Below are positions 24,501-33,800 of a stretch of DNA of 64,000 bases, piece by piece; positions within the stretch are counted from its first letter, which is position 1; each line of letters opens with the position of its first letter. The notes beneath the pieces are model-generated. The model worked only from the letters and a program-made list of their open reading frames with translations. It was not told where the DNA came from and did no database searches. Position numbers and translations under genes: made by a program. The DNA is taken from positions 1 through 64,000 of the forward strand of contig BDIU01000416.1 of assembly GCA_002118135.1 (NCBI GenBank), given 5' to 3'. This DNA is from Trebouxia sp. TZW2008 (Eukaryota > Chlorophyta > Trebouxiophyceae > Trebouxiales > Trebouxiaceae).

Positions 24501-27500
24501 AGTTGCCAAGTCACCTGCAGATATTGAACAAAGTCGATGCATAGACTGATATACAGGGATGCTGCATAGACCGATATACAGGGATGCTGCATAGACTGAT
24601 ATACAGGGATGCTGCATACGGCTGATGCACAGAGATGATGGGGCAAACAAAACTGGAGCTTGATTTATGTAAACTTTCTCCTTTGAGCAATGCCTGATGG
24701 TGAAAATTGTCATGCTCTCACATGAAGGTGATCTTTCACTGTCTTGAAGATTGTTGTGCACACCAAATTGAAGGATGCTGTTGACAGCAGTACTCAAGCA
24801 TCATAGCATTGATAACACTATTTAATAGTAATCTGTTACTGGCATGAGGGGTAATGAACGTACCAAATTGGAGGGTTCTGTTGATGGCGTAGAAGTTGGA
24901 GGGCGTGTCTCGGATGGGCATCCACTCATGGTAGGCCTGGGCTGCATTCATCTTGCGAGTGGGGAAGTCCAGATCTGCAGTCACACACAACATAAGAGGC
25001 ACAGCTATAGAATAGTCCTGCCAGAAAGCAGCACTAAGCCCTGCTGTAGCAGGACAAGATCCTACTGTGCGAGTGTGTTGATGTCGAAAGTCACAATCAC
25101 AGTCACAGTCACAGTCACAGTCACAGCCACAGCCACAGCCACAGCCACAGCCACAGCCACAGCCACAGCCACACTCACAGTCTAACAACCACTCAGTGAT
25201 ACTCTGAATGCATAGTATCATCTTGTACACATATTCATGCAGACACCACTGTGTTATGCACAGCACTCACCTTCTGGGTCCTGGTTCTCTCCTCCATTCT
25301 CATACACCTGCAGCAACATACAAAAGGATTATGACAGTCTATAGCTCCTTCTATAGGATTTCCGTTAGTCTCTAGGAAATGACCGCCCCAGTCAAACTAC
25401 GTATACCCACCAATCACTGTTCCCATAAAGTGGGTTGAGAAAGGCGAAACCAAAAGGGTGGTATTCAAAGGTTGTAGCAACACCAAAAAAGGTTTGTGCG
25501 CTACTGTCTTGTGAATAAACCAGGTCGCTACGAGATCATTCACAACCGCAGTATGACAGCGCAACCTGGTCTGCAAGCTAAGCTGATCTGTCATAGGGAT
25601 GTTGCATCAAACATTAGTGGCTTCGACAGCAATACAGTGACTGTGTTGTATATGCGCTGCAGTCAGTATTGTGTTATGAGTACTACTGCATTGCGTCACT
25701 CGTACTGTTGCGTTGTGTTGTTGGTAATGTTGTATTGTTCCATTTCTACATTTGTATCACCTCAGCCAATTGTCAAGCTGGCCGACAGTCACAGTTACAC
25801 CGCTCATAACCTGCTATTATTGTCACATGTACAGTACTGTACAGTACTGTCACATGCACTGTACAGTTCTGTCATCGATGTGGTTGAGTTACTTCAGCCT
25901 ACAGGACATTGACTTACATTGTTCATGAACTCATGGTCATCCCAGAGAGCAATAAGCGCCGCTGAAGCGCTCAATGCCTGCACAAAGCAGACACACAGTC
26001 AGGTGACATGCATGTGTACCCTCTGTCATCAGCTAGTACGGCAGCAGCAAAGTTTAGGACAGTCAGCTGGCATGCATAAACGTCATCTGCTGTCATGAGC
26101 AAATTGTGGGCAAGATAGTCAGCTGATATGCATGCACACCTTCCGCTGTGATAGCAGGTGCGAGGGGAACATGTTAGCTGAATCAGACTCAAATACAGAG
26201 TCTGAGCTGCAATGCAGCATCTGTGGACGCTTACTTCCATGAACAATGCTCACCTTTCCACAGACAACCACAAAGCAGCCTAAATAGCCCTGCACTGACA
26301 TGCACAGGCCAAAATGCAGGAACTCAAAACTTGCAAAGCTTTGAAGCAGCTGACATGTAGGCCCCTGTCCTCTCTGTAGAAGGCATGGCGGGCACAGTAG
26401 TCTGACAGGGTTTGTTCAGAACCTCAGGCAGCATATGATTTGATAAAGCAGAGGGCACATGACAGGTGATGATAGATGCTAGCTGACCTGCAGGCCCCTG
26501 TCTTCTCTGTACAGGGCATGGCGGGCACGGTAGTCTGACAGAGTCTCAATCTCAGTGGCAGGCTGCAGCCCCCTAGGAGCCCTAGCCCACCTGACAGCTT
26601 GCTCTGGGCTTGGGTAAGTATCAGCCCCATACTCATAGTACTGCATCAGAAGATCATTTGTCAACAGCAATGCATATTCTGCACAAACTGGTTCAGGACA
26701 AAATTGTTTGTACACAGCGGCAGGCTGTAAACCCCTAGGAGCCTGAGCCCACCTGACAGCTTGCTCTGGGCTTGGGTAGGTGTCTGCTCCGTACTCGTAA
26801 TACTGCAGCACAGGTATGGGATTTGACAGCTTTTGAGTGGCAAAAAGTAAGCATGGGCAGAATTGTCTGGATCTCAGCAGCAGGCTGAAGGCCCCTGGGC
26901 GCCCAAGCCTATGCGACTTCCTGCTCTGCGCTTGGCTAGTTGTCTGCTCCACACTCATAGTACTGCACCACAAATATTGAGCTTCAGACTGTTGTACTTG
27001 TTGAGTACGCAAGTGAATTTAGGGCGTATGGAGGATTGGCGCCGGGTTTGACAGAGCATGGATACATTGTCTGACACCTGCAGGCCTGCAGGTTGTACAG
27101 AAAGCCTATGTCACAGATGTTGAAGTAGCTCAAGGCAAAGTGCAACACAGTGCTGAAACAGAGCGGATAGGGGAAAATGGAAGGTGGGACAAAGCCTGCT
27201 TGCACAGTTGCCCATATGCACCAAGAAGTGTAGATTGTAGCTAAGACAATGTCGTTCATAGGCGTTCAACTGTGCCAAAGCAGTCCAGGTAGCACTTCAC
27301 ACTAACAGCCATACAATGACCGCAACACAGTGGACAAGCAGTGATTGCCAGAATACAGGGTTGTCTTTGGTGAAGATGATGCTTACGTAGTCCCCCAGAT
27401 GCACCCAGAAGTCCAGGTTGTAGCGTGAGCCGATGTCATAGGCATTGAAGTAGCCAAAACCCCAGTTGGAGCAGCTGTACAACATCATCTTCAAGCGCTC

Positions 27501-29125
27501 CATGCGCTGACCGGGTGGAGGGGGCAACCTACATTCAACAGATCATAAGTTTGTGCCTACACAGAAATTAATTGTGGGAATGGCACATATGCTAAGCTTG
27601 GGTCTTTTTCCAGACATGTCATGGATTCAAGTCCCGCACTCTCCATTGGGAGCAGATATATCTCAAAGTGCTCCATACGCTGACCAGGTGGAGGCCGCAA
27701 TCTAGGACCAGCAAGCAAAATGCTTCTATGCGTGTGAGCTGAACTGCAGCAGTTATTTATACAGTGGGCTGTAGAGTCAGCTTGAGACAGCTATGGGTCA
27801 ATGAAAGCAAGTTGATCTATATCACGCCCAGTCCCTACAACAAACAGTCTCAGCTGAGCCGTACAGTGGGCTCTAGAGTCAGCTTGACACAGCTACGGGT
27901 CAATGAAAGCAAGCTGATCTATATCACGTCCAGTTTCTGCAACATACAGCCTTGGCTGAGCCCTGTCCAACTGTGATGCTGCATATGCACTGAACTGTAG
28001 TAACGAGCCGTACATCAGGTTCTGCAAATAGCTCGCTGCAATCAAAGGTCAATGTCAGCAAACAGTCCGCGTGAACAGTCTCAGAAGCAGTGGAGCTTGC
28101 CTGAAGGTCCCAACATCAGAGGTCACTCTGTCAACTTGAAAGCGGAAGGCATACTGGATGCCTGTTGTCAAGCCTGCTGCATCCACCTGCAAGCAATGTT
28201 TTTGATTAGTAAGCTATTGCAATGAAAGCATGGCACAGCTTTTTGTCAGCAATCGCCTCCTCACACTTGTGACCTTCACAAAGGCAGCAGCAGCAGCTTT
28301 GCACAATCATCAAGGCACAGATGCATATGCAGCTGGCAAGCTTGCATGACACTGCTCAAGTCGTTGTCAAAAGCTGTATGCCAACCGTCCCTGAAACACT
28401 GGGAGGGCAGATGCCTATGTGCTGCTGTGCTGCTCTGCAACATGCGTGATCACCACCGACTGACCTTGACAGTGTAGTCCCGCGTGGAATTGGTAGTCGA
28501 GACTCCAGTCCGCACCACAGTGGACAAGTTGGTTCCGGAAAACACAGTCCATGTCACGTTGTAGCTAGCTGTAGTTTCGTTGACGGTCCTCGGGGTAATG
28601 CGCGTCCACAGTATGACGCGATCTGCAACCAAACACCTTCCACATGAGCGCTTGAGCGTCACCGCTGCAGTTTGATGGTGCGTCGCGTAAGCTGCAGCAG
28701 GAGCTCGAGTGCGGATGATCAAACTCGTGAGTTGCCTGGGTTTACGCGAAACAGGCACAGCAGGAAAGACGTTTTGCAGTGTATGTACAACAGTTGCAGA
28801 GCCAAGACAATCACATAATTAACGAGTCGCGGTGACCAAGTCGTGGTACGCACCGTAAAGAGGGTCGCCACTCGCAACACCTGCATGGCATGCACACGTG
28901 CAACTTTAACGGTTTAAACATCAGGTGCACTGTGTACGAGCCGACGCCGTGGCAAGCGATTTGCAAGTAGCACACTCGTCGCATTGGCGTTGAGATGCAG
29001 AGTATACACAGCTAAGACTGAACCGTTTGAACCTTACCATGGTCAAAGCTAACAGGAATCTCTGCCGAGGCAGCCACGAACAGCAAAGTCAGCACCGCGG
29101 CCGACAGAAGGTTTGCAGAGCCCAT
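17937..29125 (-). CDS. Secreted PhoD-like metallophosphatase
   Basis: Sixteen exons join in phase to 684 aa: 29125-29038, 28880-28854, 28622-28465, 28186-28101, 27528-27387, 26640-26488, 25977-25918, 25307-25271, 24974-24864, 24336-24152, 23399-23250, 22688-22574, 21906-21792, 21230-20992, 19362-19093 and 18055-17937. Residues 1-22 form a signal peptide (Leu/Ala-rich core, AAS-A cut). PhoD motifs follow: [19 protein letters not shown] (Cys139), HLGDYYYEYG (Asp166, Tyr169), [10 protein letters not shown] (Asp231-Asp232-His233) and [11 protein letters not shown] (510-518). From memory these match the Cys, Asp and Tyr metal ligands of Bacillus PhoD. Such enzymes hydrolyse phosphate mono- and diesters outside the cell to obtain phosphate. 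Several N-x-S/T sequons fit secretion. Intron 4 has a GC donor. At least eight exons are flanked by partial copies of themselves. Confidence 0.92.
18160..18365 (-). repeat. 5'-half copies of PhoD exon 16
   Basis: Two to three copies starting with an acceptor and DVRPYQQS...LSDVxHLI lie upstream of the terminal exon (18055-17937). They diverge after about 25 residues. Confidence 0.8.
18469..18504. repeat. AGC trinucleotide microsatellite
   Basis: About twelve AGC units inside the last PhoD intron. Confidence 0.95.
18735..19035 (-). repeat. 3'-half copies of PhoD exon 15
   Basis: Two copies of the exon end (AQLxxKPGTCxPxPG plus donor), near 18737-18818 and 18970-19030, lie downstream of the intact exon 19362-19093. 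Confidence 0.85.
19400..20340 (-). repeat. Array of 5'-half copies of PhoD exon 15
   Basis: Five to six copies of the acceptor and the segment [20 protein letters not shown] (some continuing to [10 protein letters not shown]) lie upstream of the intact exon. Acceptors are near 19541, 19719, 19908, 20040 and 20180, with a remnant near 20330. The period is 130-190 bp and later units are more decayed. Confidence 0.88.
20440..20880 (-). repeat. 3'-half copies of PhoD exon 14
   Basis: Copies of the exon end ([10 protein letters not shown] before the donor) recur near 20,860-20,800 and 20,690-20,620, with a weaker one near 20,490-20,430, all downstream of the intact exon 21230-20992. Confidence 0.7.
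21640..21720 (-). repeat. 3'-half copy of PhoD exon 13
   Basis: The + strand words ACCTGCCCAATGCTAGGTTG and the following ~40 bp match the donor end of exon 13 (21906-21792). The copy lies downstream in transcript direction. Confidence 0.75.
21990..22530 (-). repeat. Tandem array upstream of PhoD exon 13
   Basis: About six units of 80-110 bp share a CTGCAGCAAA...TCAGGTAAGC core and a GGTCATATACAGGGCT box. They resemble the acceptor end of exon 13 and its flanking intron, so they are probably 5'-side copies. Confidence 0.65.
23085..23175 (-). repeat. 3'-half copy of PhoD exon 11
   Basis: A copy of the exon end ([18 protein letters not shown] plus GT) lies downstream of the intact exon 23399-23250. 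Confidence 0.85.
23510..23600 (-). repeat. 5'-half copy of PhoD exon 11
   Basis: A copy starting with an acceptor-like end and [19 protein letters not shown] lies upstream of the intact exon. Confidence 0.85.
23940..24040 (-). repeat. 3'-half copy of PhoD exon 10
   Basis: A copy of [19 protein letters not shown] and [10 protein letters not shown] plus GT lies downstream of the intact exon 24336-24152. Confidence 0.85.
24440..24515 (-). repeat. 5'-half copy of PhoD exon 10
   Basis: A copy starting with an acceptor and [18 protein letters not shown], then stops, lies upstream of the intact exon. Confidence 0.85.
24530..24620. repeat. 24-bp tandem repeat
   Basis: Three near-identical units of GCATAGACTGATATACAGGG plus four bases, and a fourth degenerate unit, in a PhoD intron. 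Confidence 0.85.
25090..25182. repeat. Hexanucleotide microsatellite (ACAGTC/ACAGCC)n
   Basis: About fourteen hexamers, first CACAGT-type then CACAGC-type, in the intron between PhoD exons 8 and 9. Confidence 0.95.
26320..26425 (-). repeat. 3'-half copy of PhoD exon 6
   Basis: A copy of LSDYxARHAxYREDRGL and its donor region lies downstream of the intact exon 26640-26488. Confidence 0.8.
26690..26965 (-). repeat. 5'-half copies of PhoD exon 6
   Basis: Two copies lie upstream of the intact exon. One, about 26815-26700, is nearly perfect ([18 protein letters not shown], then APRGLQPA); a second, about 26960-26870, is strongly decayed. Neither holds the [14 protein letters not shown] half. Confidence 0.88.
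27060..27140 (-). repeat. 3'-half copy of PhoD exon 5
   Basis: A decayed copy of the [15 protein letters not shown] part of exon 5, read here as [14 protein letters not shown], lies downstream of the intact exon 27528-27387. Confidence 0.75.
27650..27715 (-). repeat. 5'-half copy of PhoD exon 5
   Basis: A copy of the exon start ([13 protein letters not shown] against [13 protein letters not shown]), with acceptor, lies upstream of the intact exon. Confidence 0.8.
27758..27963. repeat. Tandem ~98-bp duplication in a PhoD intron
   Basis: Two units share GGTCAATGAAAGCAAG, GATCTATATCACG and CAGCTGAGCC-like words. No coding content is seen. Confidence 0.8.
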
Positions 29126-30887
29126 CTTGGGCCTGCTCGTGGTCCGCAGGCGTCAAAACCAGAAATGCCGATAACGTTGAAGCCTCAAACAGTGCTCTGC
29201 AAGTGCAACAGCTGAGCCTTGATACTAAAGGCAGAGAGCTGATTCTTAAGTCGGGACCAAGCTGATGGGAATATGCTTTGTTGCATTTGCAGACAGGCCA
29301 TAATGTTGGTGCTCGCACAAAACTCGTCTGTCATGCAGAGTGGCCAGACCAATGCTTTCTCCCATGAGAGGCAATGAGCGCTGCAACAACAGGTGCTCTT
29401 GCAACTTACAGACTCAGCAGAAACTAAGTTTCAACGTTTGAAGGAGATGATTGCATGCGCGGCCCAAAATCGCAGCGCATACAGCGTTTTATACAGCAAA
29501 TGTCTACACCACAAGGCACCATGTGCTTGAGTACTCATTGTCAATGCTCAACGCAACAATAAGACTTTACAAAACAGTTTGCGATCAGTGCGTGTTGTGG
29601 TTACCGTACTCGTTTCAATGTTCGTCGGATCCTAATGTTCGTCGGGCCATGCAATATTTAAATAACATGCAATAGATCGTCGTTTGAATATTTGCGTATT
29701 TTTATAGATTGTCGGGCCATATCGGAATCAAGTTTAATGATTTTTAATGCACGTCGGGCACTTCTAAAGTCTGCAGTATTTTGCATTGCATCAGCAATAT
29801 CACTGCTACATGTACTACACGTCATCATTTCACTACTTAAGCATGCATGTGGCCCTGCGCTCGATCGCAACAAGCCGTCGCTATCCCAAACCACACGCCA
29901 GGCTCGTTTTGGGCATTTGCCTCCCAAAATGCGCAGATAATGTTTGTTTCTTTAGAAGGTCGGACCTATTTTATAGTTTATTTATTGTCTTTTTAGCATC
30001 GTCGGCGCTGAAATAATTACATATTAAAAAGACGAACATTATTACGTGCACGGTAACGACTATATAATGTCAGCCTCAGATCCAGGCCACTGTCAAAAGG
30101 CAAGCCTGAGAGGCTGCAATGAACTAAACCTGGATTACTTTGTCACTGATGAAAACATAGCAGCGCCAGACCAGACAATGTTTACTGGTAGGCAAGCAAA
30201 AGGAACCCTAATCGTATGGCAAATCTGAAACAAAACCCAGCAAAACAGTAGCTCAGATCAGTTGCAACTGAGAAGCTTTAAGAAAGCACAATTGCGCAAC
30301 ATTGGCATGCAGATAATAGTGAATAGAGAAGAACACTCTATACCAAGTGTATTGCATGTGCCGCACATTCAAAAGATGGCTGTTGTTTGCATCTGCAGCG
30401 CAGCATGCTGAGTCAGCAACAAGTATCAACAAGTCCATGACTCAGAACGCCATCATAAAAAGCAAGACACACAACAAAATCAACAAATGCTAGCATTAAC
30501 ATCCCGCTCATGGAGCCTTGTAGACACTGTATACTGCCTGAAAATGTGCAATGACCCTTTGTGCATGCCGCACAAACTTTGCCGAAAACATTTATCAACC
30601 CTTTGTGCGTGCAGGCACAAGCTGTTTTATATCCTCAAATTTGTCATTGCTGTTGACAACTCAAATCAAGATACTGATCTCTGCTCTGCAGTTAACCCCA
30701 GCTCAGTCATCAGACTGTGTGGTCATTCCCTGTGTCTGTTGCAGCTATCCTTGGCCATGCTGCAACATGCTGCTGCATTCTGGCAGCTGTACTGTAGCGT
30801 TAGCACTTGTGTTTTCCATGTGTCTAAGTCCAGCCTTAGACAAGTTGCAATCATGAGCTGGCAGGACGCTTTATTGCAGCTATGGGG
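29126..30887. other. Intergenic: PhoD upstream region and Gln-rich gene 3' side
   Basis: The first part is the PhoD promoter side. About 29,560-30,060 is markedly AT-rich with recurrent GTCGG words and holds the MITE-like element. The rest, to 30,887, has only short frames without splice signals and is probably the 3' flank of the Gln-rich gene. Confidence 0.5.
29633..30041. mobile_element. Candidate MITE-like element
   Basis: Perfect 11-bp inverted ends, TAATGTTCGTC at 29633-29643 and GACGAACATTA at 30031-30041, enclose about 410 bp of AT-rich DNA without a coding frame. GTCGG occurs several times inside, and a second copy of the end motif (AATGTTCGTCGG) starts at 29618. I cannot define target-site duplications, so this is a candidate only. 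Confidence 0.35.
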
Positions 30888-33800
30888 TCACATGAAGGGG
30901 CTAGGGCCAAAGTAGGGCTTGGGAGCATCCCCCCTGGGGCTGCTGACCGCCCCAAAGGGGTTGCGCTTCTTGATCTGGGCTGGGTTCAAGACATGATCTG
31001 AAGGACTTCCACACCAAAACCCGCCTTCAATGCCACCACTGCCTGCAGGCAACTTGTCTTGGTTCAACTGATTTGGAGCTCTCTGATGTTGCTTAGAATA
31101 TATTGCTGCTGTGCCCACAAAATCATCATGCCTCATCTGATTTGAGCTTGGTTTTTGGGAATGAACCTTAACAAAGTTTGCAAGAGCGAGGTTGTGACCA
31201 GGATGACCTGATGGCATGGTTAGTCAACTGCAAAGCCTTGCTGTCATGCAAACCCCTGATGGCATGCAGTTCTTTATGCGTATTGAGAGCAGCACATGAT
31301 TGGCAGTGAAGTTGACAGGTGACACAAAAGTATGCTTGCTGAACAATTCATGCACCTTTTGTCTTCAAGTTGGCAAGTGACACAAACGGTACCAGGCCAG
31401 GCACTCAAGAAGAGGCAGAGTGGGCTGAGGTCAGCCAGTTGGGGCTGCAGTCATTGTGCTATAGTCACACCACTTGTGTTGTGCTTGCTGTGACAATCTG
31501 CTTACCTGATGTCTTCAAGCTGGCAAGTGACACAAAGGGTACCAGGCCAGGCACTGAAGAAGAGGCAGAATGCGCTGAGGTCAGCGAGTTGGGGCTGTCT
31601 TCATTGCCCAAGCTTTCTGGAGCAGCCTCATTCTGCCCTACTGCTCGACCCCTTGGCAGCAGACGACCTGCATATTCAGGCTGACTGGTCTGATGATGTC
31701 TCTTGGGACTGTTTGACTTCCAGCACTGAAGGCTATGCTTATGTCCTTGCGTCATGTGTCATAAGCTGCGTGTAGACTGTGGCCAGCATTATGAAGCATG
31801 CGTGAACATTGATGTAATCATTGGGCTGATTGCAGCCAGCATCTGCGGTGATGAGCTGTTTCATGAAAGCAATGGTAAGCAGAGGAAGACACAGCGATCC
31901 TTCAAGCAGACTGCACATTCTGGCACAAAGGAATGAATCCTTCTAGCATCTACACAATTGCATGTGGACCACTGAAACTCCAAATGCAGCTTTTTGCAAT
32001 CCTGGCAGCTTCACAGCAGCTCTCTCTTGGAAGCTCTTGCCGTCATCACCACGACAAGGAAGCATGCATTGCGTTCACAGTTTTTGGAGTTTGCACCAAA
32101 GCTCCCCATGCGTGTGCAGGCTGCCTATGCTAGGCTGCCTGGACTTGGCTCATGCCAGATGTGAGTTGGTCTGAATGACTGACAGACCCATATGCATCCT
32201 GGCACATCAAGCCCTGAAGAAATTCCTATCAAACACAGGTTGTGTATGACAAAGCACCTGAGTTGGCTCTTGTCAAAATCTGTGTGGGTCTGAACGGCTG
32301 CTCAGCAGGCTGCATGCGCTGCGCAGGCAAGGGGCCGAGTTGTTGTGGCTTAGGGCCCCTTGGCCTGGCTGGGGAGCCCACCATGTGAACAGCTGCTATA
32401 GCTCCTGCACAGATACATTTGTCTCATATGCATAATACCTGGCTGGATTGGCTGAAAGATGCAGTAGCGTCTGCAACAGCTGCTATGGTGCCGAGACACA
32501 GACATCTGACTCACATTTACAAAAAGTTGATTTTGGAGGACACCAGTGGCATCAGCAGAAGAAATCAGCATTCGATGGCAATATGTTTGCATGCCCTGGG
32601 TCAGGCTGGGGAGCCCACCTCTGTTCCATTGCTCAGCGGTTGCAGGGCCTGAGTAGCCTTGAGCACCACTGCCAGCACCAGGATTGAATGGCGGTGGCAT
32701 TTGAGCCACATTGAAATCTTCCTGATGCTGCGCATTCTGGGCATGCTGGGCGTGCTGTGCCTGCTGTGCATGGTGAACAGCTTGCAAAGCAGCAGAGGCC
32801 TGCACTTGTGCCTGGGCATGGGCCGCCTGGACGTGACTGCAACAGCTACCACATTGTCAGTAAGGACAGAGTCAATAAGCCATGAAGAAGACTGTAGGTC
32901 ATGGCGGTAAAGCCACCCGAAACCTTTCATCCTGCTGCGCATGCTGTGCATGCTGGGTTCGCTGTGCATGCTGAGCTTCTTGCAAAGCAGCAGAAGCCTG
33001 TGCTTGCGCCTGGGTGTGAGCTGCTTGAACGTGACAGCACACAACTGGCATTTTGAGTAAACTCCAGCCTCAAGAAGCCATCCAACGGCCATTTACAGGT
33101 AGACATCTGCAGGGAACAGAGCAGAAGAAGGGCTCTCAATTGCCATTCATGCGTGTATCTTCTGGGACATTTGCAGCAAGTTCTTTAGAGTCTCTCTCGG
33201 ATGAGACCATGCAAGTGCATGGGCTGTTGCCAGGAAAGTCCTTGCTGCAGCGTTCAATACCTGTGCACAGTCATAACCCAGCTTGTACTGGCCAAGCATC
33301 ATATCCCCAAGAGACTGACAAACAGCTTACTTTGCATGGTTCAATTGATCTCGCGGCATGGGCGAAGCATCCATCTGTCTCATAGCCTGAACCTGCGCTT
33401 GAGCTTGTGCCCGTGCTTGCACATGCGCCCTGTGCTGTGCCTGTGCCTGGGCCTGTGCTTGCGCCTGGACTGCTGCATGCGCCAACAGCTGCTGAGCCTG
33501 TGCAGGTTGCACTGCTTGGTGGTGCTGCGGTACAGCACCCCACATGTCTGCCTGCCTCTTGGCCACGTGTCCCTGCACCTGCATAGCCTATAGAGCAGTT
33601 GTTGATCATACACGCTGCTTGGCATGCAGAGTTGTATGTCTGCTCTCTGCTGTGCCTGGCCCTGTGCTAGTGCCTAGACTGCTGCATACGCCAACATCTG
33701 CTGCGCTTGGGCTGGCTGCATTGCTTGGTGATGCCAAGGTATGGCACCCCACATGTCGGCCTGCCTCTTCGCCATGTGTCCTTGTACCTACACAGCTCAG

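Noticed and set aside
27600..27670. tRNA-like T arm (GGATTCAAGTCCC)
   Set aside because: No matching acceptor stem, D arm or anticodon arm could be formed around it.
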